From positions 3,416,001 to 3,480,000 of the forward strand of contig CP053447.1 of the NCBI GenBank assembly GCA_013285425.1: a DNA stretch of 64,000 nucleotides, read 5' to 3'. A program made the translations under genes and the position numbers. Numbering within the stretch: the first letter of the stretch is position 1; each line of letters starts with the position of its first letter. The notes below the pieces were generated by a model. It did not search any database. It was given only the letters and a program-made list of their open reading frames with translations, and had not been told where the DNA came from. Source of the stretch: Ignavibacteriota bacterium (GTDB taxonomy: Bacteria; Bacteroidota; Ignavibacteria; Ignavibacteriales; Ignavibacteriaceae). Below, in pieces: positions 45,408-53,648 of this stretch.

Positions 45408-45734
45408 GTGTCACTTTGAGCGAAGTCGAAAAGTGACGGAAACAAAAATCAGTCTTCGACTCCGCTCAGACTGACAAATGGGTGTTGCACTGAGTGCAGT
45501 CGAAATGTGACGGAAACAAAGTTTCAGTCTTCGTCTCCGCTCAGACTGACAAGTGATAGTCACTTTGAGCGCAGTCGAAAAGTGACGGAAACAAAGGTCA
45601 GTCTTCGACTCCGCTCAGACTGACAGATGGTTGTCACTTTGAGCACAGTCGAAAAGTGACAGAAACAAAGATCAGTCTTCGACTCCGCTCAGCCTGACAA
45701 ATAGGTGTCACTTTGAGCGAAGTCGAAAAGTGAC
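45408..45734 (+). repeat. Double-palindrome repeat array D (four units plus a left half unit)
   Basis: Units start at about 45408, 45482, 45557, 45631 and 45705, at 73-76 base spacing. The last is only the left palindrome, GTGTCACTTTGAGCGAAG to GAAAAGTGAC, and ends at 45734, where the GIY-YIG gene region begins. The right half of that unit is found on the far side of the gene (46061). The copy nearest the gene carries the CAGCCTGACA variant. Confidence 0.93.
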
Positions 45735-45749
45735 CATTGATAATATTAA

Positions 45750-46055
45750 GTGAAACGCGGTTGGATTTACATACTAAAATGCTCTGATAAAAGCTATTAT
45801 GTTGGCTCAACATCTAACCTGGAACAAAGAATAAATGAACATATTTATCACAAATATTCTGGTTATACTTCAGCTCGTTTACCAATTGAGTTAGTTTTTC
45901 AACAAGAATTCTCCGATATAAAAGATGCTATTAGAGCTGAAAGACAAATAAAGGGATGGAATAGAAAAAAGAAAGAAGCGCTAGTTAAGAATGATTTTAA
46001 TTTATTACACGAACTTGCTAAATGTAAAAATAAAACATCTAGTTATAATAAATAG
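45750..46055 (+). CDS. GIY-YIG endonuclease domain protein within a repeat unit
   Basis: A 101-residue single-domain nuclease starting at GTG 45750. The catalytic set is present: IYI (6-8) and YVG (17-19), Arg27, His31 and Glu64 in AERQIKGWNRKKK, the usual C-terminal part of small UPF0213/YhbQ-like members. It cuts DNA with one metal ion in characterised relatives. The gene lies exactly between the left half (to 45734) and the right half (from 46061) of a palindromic repeat unit, in place of the normal 10-15 base spacer. It has no other partner gene and no clear ribosome site. It could be the mobilising enzyme of the repeat, or a nuclease captured by it. Confidence 0.88.
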   Translation: MKRGWIYILKCSDKSYYVGSTSNLEQRINEHIYHKYSGYTSARLPIELVFQQEFSDIKDAIRAERQIKGWNRKKKEALVKNDFNLLHELAKCKNKTSSYNK

Positions 46056-46060
46056 AAATG

Positions 46061-46325
46061 TCAGTCTTCGTCTCCGCTCAGCCTGACAAACGGGTGTCAC
46101 TTTGAGCGCAGTCGAAAAGTGACAGAAATAAAATTCAGTCTTCGACTCCGCTCAGCCTGACAAACGGGTGTCACTTTGAGCGCAGTCGAAAAGTGACAGA
46201 AACAAAGTTCAGTCTTCGTCTCCGCTCAGCCTGACAAACGGGTGTCACTTTGAGCGCAGTCGAAAAGTGACAGAAACAAAGATCAGTCTTCAACTCCGCT
46301 CAGACTGACAGATGAGTGTTACACC
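46061..46325 (+). repeat. Double-palindrome repeat array E (right half unit plus three full units)
   Basis: Begins with a right half, TCAGTCTTCGTCTCCGCTCA, completing the unit opened at 45705, then three units at 46094, 46168 and 46242 at exactly 74-base steps, and a worn end at about 46316. The three units are almost identical, including ACAAACGGGTG between them, unlike the more varied arrays A to D. Confidence 0.93.
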
Positions 46326-46437
46326 GGGTAGTGTGGCTCTGGTTAATTGAATAAAATATTTTTTGCATATCTTATTAAGAATATGAACAAACTGAAAACT
46401 TTATTATGTTTCGCAAAACAAATTTTACAAGTAATAA

Positions 46438-48231
46438 ATGATTGATACCAGCCTTGAGATGACAGATAAGATCGGTTACCTTTTATTTAAAAAGGGTATA
46501 ATCGATGGACAGACGCTTGAGAAGGCAATTGCTGCTAAAGTAAATGACAGGAGTAAGATAAAAAGAAATCTTGCTCAGATACTTGTACAAGATTTTAAGT
46601 ATGATCATGATATTATATTCCGCGAAGTAGCAATTCTTTATGCTTTCCGTGAACTGGAAACCAGACCTGAAGAGATTTCAGATGCCAGATTAGAATCAAT
46701 AAAGAATATGATCACCGGCTCCGGTGAAGCGTTAAAAGATTTGATATTACAACACAAGATCATTCCTTTTATGTTCGATGACCGGAATAAAGATAAACTT
46801 ATACTTGCAGCTATCGATCCGACTGATAGGAATATACCCAAAATAGCATTCGGACTCAGTGCAAAGAAGTATGAAGTAATATTTATTCGTAAAGCTGATT
46901 ATGAAAAACTGATAGAAAAAATCCTTCCTCCGGAAAATCTGTTCCTTAAAGCAATGGAAGAAGATGCCCAGATGATTGATATTGAAGAGCGGGAGGATTC
47001 ATCGCTTGACGAACAGGCACTTGATGCAGAAATAAATAAAAGCGCTTTAATAAATCTTGTTGAAGGCGCACTGGTTGAAGGTGTCAGAAGAGGGGCGAGT
47101 GATATTCACTTTATTCCTAAAGCAGGCAACAAAACTCTGGTAATGTTCCGTATTGATGGTAATCTGCAGACATGGCATATACAGGAAGGCACCTTGCCCG
47201 AGGCTGTAGTTGCAGTAGTTAAAGATCGTGCTAAAGGTATGGACCGTTTTGAAAGAGAAATGGCTCAGGATGGTTTTATTCAAAGAGATATTGATGGTAT
47301 AATAATTAGATTCAGAGTTTCAATACTGCCGATGGTTGGTACGGAATTAAAAAATAAATTTGAAAGTGTTGTAATAAGAATTCTTGATGATAGAAAAGTT
47401 ATACGTGATCTTGATAAACTTGGTCTTGCAGGTACCGCACGAAAATCATTTGAGAAAGCAATTAATGAACCACAGGGAATGGTTATACTTACCGGACCAA
47501 CCGGTAGCGGAAAAAGTACAACACTTGTAGCAGCTTTATATCAGGTGATAACTCCGGAAGTTAATGTGCTTACTGTAGAAGATCCTGTAGAGTATGTAAT
47601 TGAAGGTGCCAGACAGCTAAAGATTGGTTACAAGATGAATTTTGAACAGGCGATCCGCTCCATACTCAGACACGACCCTGACATTGTACTTGTTGGTGAG
47701 ATGAGAGATAAAGAAACTGCTGAGATTGCTATCAAACTTGCTAATACAGGGCACTTAACATTTTCCACTCTTCACACGAATGATGCACCAAGTGCTGTAT
47801 CAAGACTTTATAAAATGGGGATAGAACCGTTTCTTATTGCTTATGCAATTAATCTTATTGTTGCACAGCGGCTTGTAAGAAAGCTATGTCAGAAGTGTAA
47901 AAAGAAAGTAGTAAATTTTGATGAAAGCCTGATGTCTGCTGCAGGGCTTAACATTGCTGAGTGGCGTAATTATACTATTTATGAGGCTGCTGGCTGTGAA
48001 GAATGTAATGGAACCGGTTATAAAGGTCGTTTAGCAATACACGAAGCATTATACTTTACTAAAGAAATAAGACAACTAATTGTAAAGTCAGGGGTTGAAG
48101 TTGATGAAGAATCACTTAGAATCCAGGCGAGAAAAGATGGTACGTTAACTTTGAGGGAAGCTGGTCTTGAAAAAGTAAAGATGGGATTAACATCTATCGA
48201 AGAAGTGTTAGCAGGTACCAGCGAATCGTAA
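46438..48231 (+). CDS. Type IV pilus / type II secretion assembly ATPase (PilB/GspE)
   Basis: A 597-residue hexameric ATPase that powers subunit assembly. The N-terminal MshE-type domain is at about residues 1-165. The core has Walker A GPTGSGKSTTL (about 352-362), an Asp box, Walker B-like DPDIVLVGEMRD (about 414-425), and a His box STLHTNDAPS (about 442-451). A four-cysteine zinc motif CQKC..CEEC follows (about 484 and 521). Full length. Works with the PilC-type protein encoded upstream (43975); array E and 112 further bases separate the gene from the GIY-YIG gene. Confidence 0.94.
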   Translation: MIDTSLEMTDKIGYLLFKKGIIDGQTLEKAIAAKVNDRSKIKRNLAQILVQDFKYDHDIIFREVAILYAFRELETRPEEISDARLESIKNMITGSGEALKDLILQHKIIPFMFDDRNKDKLILAAIDPTDRNIPKIAFGLSAKKYEVIFIRKADYEKLIEKILPPENLFLKAMEEDAQMIDIEEREDSSLDEQALDAEINKSALINLVEGALVEGVRRGASDIHFIPKAGNKTLVMFRIDGNLQTWHIQEGTLPEAVVAVVKDRAKGMDRFEREMAQDGFIQRDIDGIIIRFRVSILPMVGTELKNKFESVVIRILDDRKVIRDLDKLGLAGTARKSFEKAINEPQGMVILTGPTGSGKSTTLVAALYQVITPEVNVLTVEDPVEYVIEGARQLKIGYKMNFEQAIRSILRHDPDIVLVGEMRDKETAEIAIKLANTGHLTFSTLHTNDAPSAVSRLYKMGIEPFLIAYAINLIVAQRLVRKLCQKCKKKVVNFDESLMSAAGLNIAEWRNYTIYEAAGCEECNGTGYKGRLAIHEALYFTKEIRQLIVKSGVEVDEESLRIQARKDGTLTLREAGLEKVKMGLTSIEEVLAGTSES

Positions 48232-48367
48232 AATTTCTTACGCAAGTGTAAATTTTACATAACATTTATATCAAAATAAGATAATTATTACAGTTTTTAC
48301 GGAATTCTATTAGTTATACAATGGTATAGTTTTATCTAAGATATTAAAGTATTTAAATAGGTTTACA

Positions 48368-49594
48368 TTGAACATTAATGAAGAAAAAAGAATACTTGAA
48401 AACTTTTGCAGAGCAATTCCTGAATCTATATTCGGTCCGGATAGAGTACATTATATAATTGAAAACATAGATAAACTTAAGGATAATGAGAAGTTACTTC
48501 TGCGGAAGTTTTATAATAAGCTTCTTACAAACATGATTGAGAAAGAAGCTTCGGATATTGAAATTGGCGGACATGGTAATGTAGGTTATGTATGGATGAG
48601 AGTTTTTGGAATAAAAGAGCGGGTGAAAGAAATACCACAGTTTACTAACGATGAATCTGCAGTTATTATAATAAATCTTCTTAATGTTAATCAGAGAGAG
48701 CAATTAGCAAAGAGACGAAATTTAGATTTTAGTTATACCTTCTTATACGAAAGAAGAAATATTAACGTAAGATTCAGGTCTGATACATATTTTGATCTTG
48801 ACACACTTACGATGAATATGAGAGCAATCAATCAGGTAATCAGACCGCTCTCTTCTCTTGATTTTCATCCGAATATTGTAAGAGCATTAAGTCACGGTTA
48901 TATAAAATTTGGTCTCTCATTAATTACGGGTATTACCGGTTCGGGTAAATCGACAACACTGGATTCAATAATTGATCATCACAATAAGATGGATCCCTGC
49001 CACGTAATAATTATTGCAGCACCGATAGAGTTTGTACATACATCTAATATTTCTCTTATTAAACACAGGGAAGTAGGCAGAGATGTTTTATCATTTAAAG
49101 AAGGTATTGTGCAATCTTTAAGACAGGATCCTGATATAATAGTAGTTGGTGAAATGAGAGATCCTGATACAATTATGGCTGCTCTGGAAGTTACTGATAC
49201 CGGACATAAAGTTTTTTCAACACTGCACACTTCCTCAGCGGTTGAATCAATAGACAGAATTATTGCAGAATGCGATCCGGTAGAACAGGAAAGAGTTAGA
49301 AACAGATTGGCAGACGTTTTAATATCAATAGTATCACAAAAACTTGTTCCGAGCCTTGATGGCAAGCGTGTTTTGGCTAAAGAAGTATTACTTGTAACAC
49401 CAAGTGTTAAAGCTGCAATTAAAAATAATAACACCAGCGAGATTTATATGATGATAAATCAGGGCGGTGCACAAGGTATGATTACAATGGAACAAGATCT
49501 TAAACGTTTGTATCTTGCAAAGAAGATTTCATTAGAAACGGCAATTACTTATGCCAATAATAAAACAAGAATTCAGCAAATATTAGCGGCTTAA
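48368..49594 (+). CDS. PilT-like twitching/retraction ATPase
   Basis: A 408-residue ATPase starting at TTG 48368 (no in-frame ATG precedes the conserved part). Walker A is GITGSGKSTTLDSII (about 189-203), followed by the Asp box and Walker B RQDPDIIVVGEMRD (about 252-265) and His box STLHTSSAVESIDRII (about 283-298). Like PilT it lacks the zinc-binding cysteines of PilB and the long N-terminal domain, and it ends with helices typical of retraction motors (GMITMEQDLKRLYLAKKIS). It would disassemble the pilus. Next gene starts three bases after its stop. Confidence 0.9.
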   Translation: MNINEEKRILENFCRAIPESIFGPDRVHYIIENIDKLKDNEKLLLRKFYNKLLTNMIEKEASDIEIGGHGNVGYVWMRVFGIKERVKEIPQFTNDESAVIIINLLNVNQREQLAKRRNLDFSYTFLYERRNINVRFRSDTYFDLDTLTMNMRAINQVIRPLSSLDFHPNIVRALSHGYIKFGLSLITGITGSGKSTTLDSIIDHHNKMDPCHVIIIAAPIEFVHTSNISLIKHREVGRDVLSFKEGIVQSLRQDPDIIVVGEMRDPDTIMAALEVTDTGHKVFSTLHTSSAVESIDRIIAECDPVEQERVRNRLADVLISIVSQKLVPSLDGKRVLAKEVLLVTPSVKAAIKNNNTSEIYMMINQGGAQGMITMEQDLKRLYLAKKISLETAITYANNKTRIQQILAA

Positions 49595-49597
49595 ATT

Positions 49598-51145
49598 ATG
49601 AAAACAATAGCCTGCATTTATTGCGAAGGCAATGACACAAAACTTGCTGTCGTAGGACATGAAAAAAACGGCAGCAGATTAAAAGTACTTAGCACAGCCT
49701 CAGTTGATGTGGTTTCCAGTAAAACGGATCTTCATCCGACTGCAGGATTTAACCTTGATGCTGACGGGCTTCAGCTTGAAGGCGATGGTGCAAAGGATAC
49801 TGCATTTGGCAGCCCTGAACTTGAAGCACCAAGTATTAGCTCTATTGGTGCGGCATTAAAAGGAATAAGTCTCAGCAAACTTGAGTTTATTCCTGCTCTT
49901 ACAGAACCAGCAATTTATTATCATCCTTTTGACGGCAGAAAGGATTTAAAGGGCAATAAACTTCTTGACGAAATTATTCTGGATATCAGACAAAGCAAAG
50001 GCATGAACGTTGAGAGAGAAAGCCTTGATTACACTGAACTTTCTGATGGTTCTTTGTTATCTGCATTTGTCGATGGTCCTGTTGCCTGTGTTAATCTCTT
50101 AGATAATATTGCGGAACACCTGGGTAAAAAATTCTTTAAAGTTCCAACAATAAAAAGTGCTGATATCGCACTTGCGTATTATGTTGCAAAGAGGAAGAAA
50201 TTTTTCCCGGATGATCAGAGTCTGGTTGTTTATATCGGAAAAGAGTATAGTAAACTAATATTTCTTCAGGGAAGAAAACTAAAACATATCGGTACAACTC
50301 TGGATATCGGTACAACTAATCTTCATACCTATGATGTGTATTTTTCTAAAATTCTCCTTGAAATGGAAAACGGCGGAATTACATCCTTAGATAATATTAT
50401 TGTATGCGGTGAAGATGATTCTGAAAATCTGATACTTTCTTTTTACGGTACTTTTCCCGAAGCTAATGTAAGCAGATTAGAGTTTGATGATCTTGACATA
50501 TCACAGGTTGACGAGGAGACCAAGGCAAAATTCTCCAGCTACAGCGTTCCAATTGCAGTTGCAACAGAGTTCTTTGATGAGATTGCAAAGGAACATAAGG
50601 GAATAAATGTATTACCAAAATATATTTCTGAAGAACAAAAATTCTTCCAATTTTCATGGCATAGTTTTGCAGTTCTTCCACTGCTGTTCCTTGCTGCTTT
50701 TCTGTTTACTCTTAAAGTTTTGCAAAACAACAAAGAACTTTCAAGACTCGATGAGGAAATCCAGCAGAAGAATATGATAATTAGACAAAACCAGGAAACG
50801 TTAAGCAAAATATCTGAATTGGAAGGAAAGATCAGCAGCTTTGGTCAAACACAAGCTATACTTGATTCTGCAGCAGTTGGTACCGGGATTTGGAAAAATG
50901 TTCTTAAAGATATCTCTGCATTCTGCGGCAGCAAGCAGAATATTTGGATATCCAGCATAGTCAGAGACAATTCCAATTCTATTAAGATAGAAGGATATTC
51001 TTTGTCAAAATATTCTCCAACTGATTTGGCATTTAGTTTTGAAAATGCCCGACTTAATAGTATGATGAATGAAGCATTGCGTGAAAAAAATGCTTATAAA
51101 TATAATTTAACATTTGATATTACTTCATATCAGAAAAAGAAATGA
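49598..51145 (+). CDS. PilM-PilN fusion, pilus alignment protein
   Basis: A 515-residue protein. The first 330 residues resemble the actin-like ATPase PilM, with a Gly-rich VVYIGKEYSKLIFLQGRKLK and DIGTTNLHTYD. The region from about 345 begins with GINVLPKYI, the conserved short motif by which PilN binds PilM, followed by one membrane helix (FAVLPLLFLAAFLFTLKVLQ) and a PilN-like coiled coil and ferredoxin-like domain. The usual separate pilM and pilN are thus joined in one chain. A 120-residue insert near the N-terminus (DLHPTAGFNLDADGL) is unusual and not seen in E. coli-type PilM. Overlaps the next gene by four bases. Confidence 0.75.
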   Translation: MKTIACIYCEGNDTKLAVVGHEKNGSRLKVLSTASVDVVSSKTDLHPTAGFNLDADGLQLEGDGAKDTAFGSPELEAPSISSIGAALKGISLSKLEFIPALTEPAIYYHPFDGRKDLKGNKLLDEIILDIRQSKGMNVERESLDYTELSDGSLLSAFVDGPVACVNLLDNIAEHLGKKFFKVPTIKSADIALAYYVAKRKKFFPDDQSLVVYIGKEYSKLIFLQGRKLKHIGTTLDIGTTNLHTYDVYFSKILLEMENGGITSLDNIIVCGEDDSENLILSFYGTFPEANVSRLEFDDLDISQVDEETKAKFSSYSVPIAVATEFFDEIAKEHKGINVLPKYISEEQKFFQFSWHSFAVLPLLFLAAFLFTLKVLQNNKELSRLDEEIQQKNMIIRQNQETLSKISELEGKISSFGQTQAILDSAAVGTGIWKNVLKDISAFCGSKQNIWISSIVRDNSNSIKIEGYSLSKYSPTDLAFSFENARLNSMMNEALREKNAYKYNLTFDITSYQKKK

Positions 51146-52029
51146 ATAAAAAATTAAGAAGCACTTTGGTTCTATTAGCTTTACTGCTAATAATATTAAT
51201 TGCAGGAGGTTCTTATCTCTACTTTGTACAAGGAAAAGATCTTAACAAAAAAAGAGATAATCTTAAAGAACTACAGGCAAAAGCATTAGATCCGCAGGAA
51301 TTGTTAGCGCAATACCAGGATCTATTAGAAAAATCCGACAAGCTTGATTCAATTCTTGCCAACCGGGAGTTTAATATTCCTCAGAACTTATCATCCATTA
51401 AGTTTTACAACTTCGTGAATAATGTTACTAATGGATTTTCTGATAAGGCACAGGTTAATATTGAATACATTGAGCAAAAGCAAGAGAAGGAGTTTTTCTA
51501 TCATGATTATAAGCTAACCGGTTTCGGCTACTTTAATGAGGTTTATAATCTTATTTATGCTATTGAAAATAGCAAAGAGCTTAAAAAAGTAACAAACATT
51601 AATCTTGGGAATCTTGTTCAAACCAAAGAAGGTGAAAATCCTGTTTATCTGGTTAACTTTACTGTTAATGCAAGAACTTATTTCTCAAGAGATAACAGAT
51701 TTGCACCGGCAACATTTGTGGAAAATAACCTAAGCTCACCTACTCTTTATGATGGATTCTATCCATTGATCAGAAATGAAATACCTCCTAATATTGATGA
51801 ATTGCTTGATGTTCAGGGCGCAACCTTGTTAGCATTGATTCCCGAAGGAGCATTTATTGCTGACAGTAAAGGTAATACCTTTTTAATATGGGAGGGTGAA
51901 CAGGTGTATCTGGGTTACTTAACAAAAATTGATTACCAAAACAGCCGTGTAAGTTTTATACTTAACAAAGGCGGAATAATTGAAAAAGTTGATCTGCAGT
52001 TAGATCGAACAGATTTATTAAAGAAATAA
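51142..52029 (+). CDS. PilO-like inner-membrane alignment protein
   Basis: A 295-residue protein with one N-terminal membrane helix (LVLLALLLIILIAGGSYLYF), a coiled coil (about 38-75) and a periplasmic ferredoxin-like domain with IEYIEQKQEKEFFYHDYKLT and FGYFNEVYNLIYAIENSKEL, which is the PilO core strand pattern. A C-terminal beta extension (LIPEGAFIADSKGNTFLIW, then GEQVYLGYLTKID) resembles the PilP pilot-protein domain, so PilO and PilP functions may be combined here. ATGA overlap with the PilM-PilN gene and two-base gap to the secretin gene show a tight operon. Confidence 0.75.
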   Translation: MNKKLRSTLVLLALLLIILIAGGSYLYFVQGKDLNKKRDNLKELQAKALDPQELLAQYQDLLEKSDKLDSILANREFNIPQNLSSIKFYNFVNNVTNGFSDKAQVNIEYIEQKQEKEFFYHDYKLTGFGYFNEVYNLIYAIENSKELKKVTNINLGNLVQTKEGENPVYLVNFTVNARTYFSRDNRFAPATFVENNLSSPTLYDGFYPLIRNEIPPNIDELLDVQGATLLALIPEGAFIADSKGNTFLIWEGEQVYLGYLTKIDYQNSRVSFILNKGGIIEKVDLQLDRTDLLKK

Positions 52030-52031
52030 GA

Positions 52032-53270
52032 ATGAGAAGTAAAATGAAAACAATTTTATACTCACTGTTAATAGTTTTAATGTTCATCGGTAACTTATTC
52101 CCGCAAAAATATTGGGAAAGAAGACTAAAGGACTATAACAATCCAGATGAACTTGTTACTATGTCTCAATCATTACCTTTTAGTGAAGCAATCGCACTGC
52201 TTAGTAAGGTAAGTGAAAGCACGACTGGAAAACGAATAGTGTCAACTGTCGTTTCAGATAAACCAATTGGTCTTGAAATCGAAAATCTACCTTATGATAA
52301 AGCCCTGTTTATGATTGTTCAGTATAATGGCTATATTATCGAAGAGAAGGAAGATGTAATTGTGATTAAGAGAGTACAACAGGAAGAAGTAAAACCCGAA
52401 GATATTTATGCTTCTGTTGATTCACGCGAAATTAAAATTTCTGCAGTATTCTTTGAAGTAGATGTTGCTGAAACAAAAGAAAGAGGAATAGACTGGAAGT
52501 TTTTATTATCACAAAACGGGTTAGATCTGGGAACTGAATTAAATACCAGAACTCAATCACAAAATCAGAGTGCTGCAAATCCTTCACAATTTAATGTAAG
52601 TGGTTCTGGCGATTTTAATCTGGGCGATTTTTATGGTCAAGCTACAGCAATGTTCAGATTTTTTGAGAATGAAGGATTAGGTGAGATAATTGCGTCACCA
52701 AATATAACTGTTAGAGATAAAAGGCAGGGCAGAATACAGGTAGGATCAGATTTTTCTGTCAGAACAAGGGATTTTGCTGGTAATACAGTTGAGAAATTCT
52801 TCCCGACTGGAACTATTATAGAGGTTACTCCTCATGTTTATAAAGAAGATGGTATTGATTACATTCTTCTTAATATTCAGGTTGAAAGAAGTTCATTCCA
52901 ATTAAATGAACAAACAACTGAAATAAAAAAGACAAATGCTTCTACACAAGTACTGATGCTAAATGGTGAGGAAACAATTTTAGGTGGATTGTTTGTAAAT
53001 GAAGAGACAATAACCCGCAACGGAATTCCATTCCTTAAAGATTTACCTTGGTGGGTATTTGGTATAAGATATCTTACTGGCTCAGATCAAACAGTTGTAA
53101 GAAAGAAAGAACTGGTTATTTTATTGAAGACTGAACTGCTCCCGACATTAAAAGAGAGACTGGAAAATCCTACTCAGAATCCGCTTAATTCTGAAGTGAT
53201 AAAACAAAACAATAGAATTAAGTATTATCAAATGGAATCCACAAGTTCATCCTTTAATGAGAAAAAATAG
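52032..53270 (+). CDS. Outer-membrane secretin (PilQ/GspD-like)
   Basis: A 412-residue short secretin. After a signal peptide (residues 1-24) an STN/N0-like domain occupies about 45-115. The secretin domain is at about 200-375: GLGEIIASPNITVRDKRQGR, FPTGTIIEVTPHV, ASTQVLMLNGEETILGGLF, NGIPFLKDLPWWVFGIRY and KKELVILLKTELL. It lacks several N domains found in GspD, which fits a minimal pilus pore. It forms the multimeric outer-membrane ring for the pilus and receives PilO/P-type proteins from the preceding gene. Followed 9 bases later by a response regulator gene. Confidence 0.9.
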   Translation: MRSKMKTILYSLLIVLMFIGNLFPQKYWERRLKDYNNPDELVTMSQSLPFSEAIALLSKVSESTTGKRIVSTVVSDKPIGLEIENLPYDKALFMIVQYNGYIIEEKEDVIVIKRVQQEEVKPEDIYASVDSREIKISAVFFEVDVAETKERGIDWKFLLSQNGLDLGTELNTRTQSQNQSAANPSQFNVSGSGDFNLGDFYGQATAMFRFFENEGLGEIIASPNITVRDKRQGRIQVGSDFSVRTRDFAGNTVEKFFPTGTIIEVTPHVYKEDGIDYILLNIQVERSSFQLNEQTTEIKKTNASTQVLMLNGEETILGGLFVNEETITRNGIPFLKDLPWWVFGIRYLTGSDQTVVRKKELVILLKTELLPTLKERLENPTQNPLNSEVIKQNNRIKYYQMESTSSSFNEKK

Positions 53271-53279
53271 AAATTTATA

Positions 53280-53642
53280 ATGGAATCAATTCTAATTGTT
53301 GATGATGATTTAAACCTTTGTACTGTTCTTAAAGAAGAATTAGAGGAGGTTGGATATAACTCAAATTTTGTAAACAGCGGCTATGAAGCTCTGGATTTCT
53401 TAAAGAACAACCCGGTTGATTTGATTTTGCTTGATCTTAAAATGCCGGCAATGGATGGTTTTGATGTATTAAAGGCGATTGAGCAAAATCAAATTAAAGC
53501 AAAGGTAATTGTGTTAACAGCTTATGCCGATGTTAAAAGCGCAATTGATTCAGCCAAAATGGGTGCTACTGATTTTATTAGCAAGCCTTATGACTTTGAC
53601 GAGCTTCTGATAACAATTAGGAAAGTATTGCAAAAAGAATGA
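53280..53642 (+). CDS. Single-domain response regulator (CheY-like)
   Basis: A 120-residue receiver domain only. The acidic pocket is DDD at 8-10, the phosphoacceptor Asp52 (LILLDLKMPAMDG), Thr80 in IVLTAYADV and Lys102 in FISKPYDF. With no output domain it should act by protein contact or as a phosphate carrier. It lies between the secretin gene and the triple-receiver hybrid kinase, six bases from the latter, which suggests it belongs to a phosphorelay serving the pilus machine. Confidence 0.93.
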   Translation: MESILIVDDDLNLCTVLKEELEEVGYNSNFVNSGYEALDFLKNNPVDLILLDLKMPAMDGFDVLKAIEQNQIKAKVIVLTAYADVKSAIDSAKMGATDFISKPYDFDELLITIRKVLQKE

Positions 53643-53648
53643 AATTAA

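Noticed and set aside
38790..46325. Regular direct repeats suggesting a CRISPR array
   Set aside because: The whole 74-base unit repeats with no unique spacers, units are palindromic, and no cas genes are nearby.
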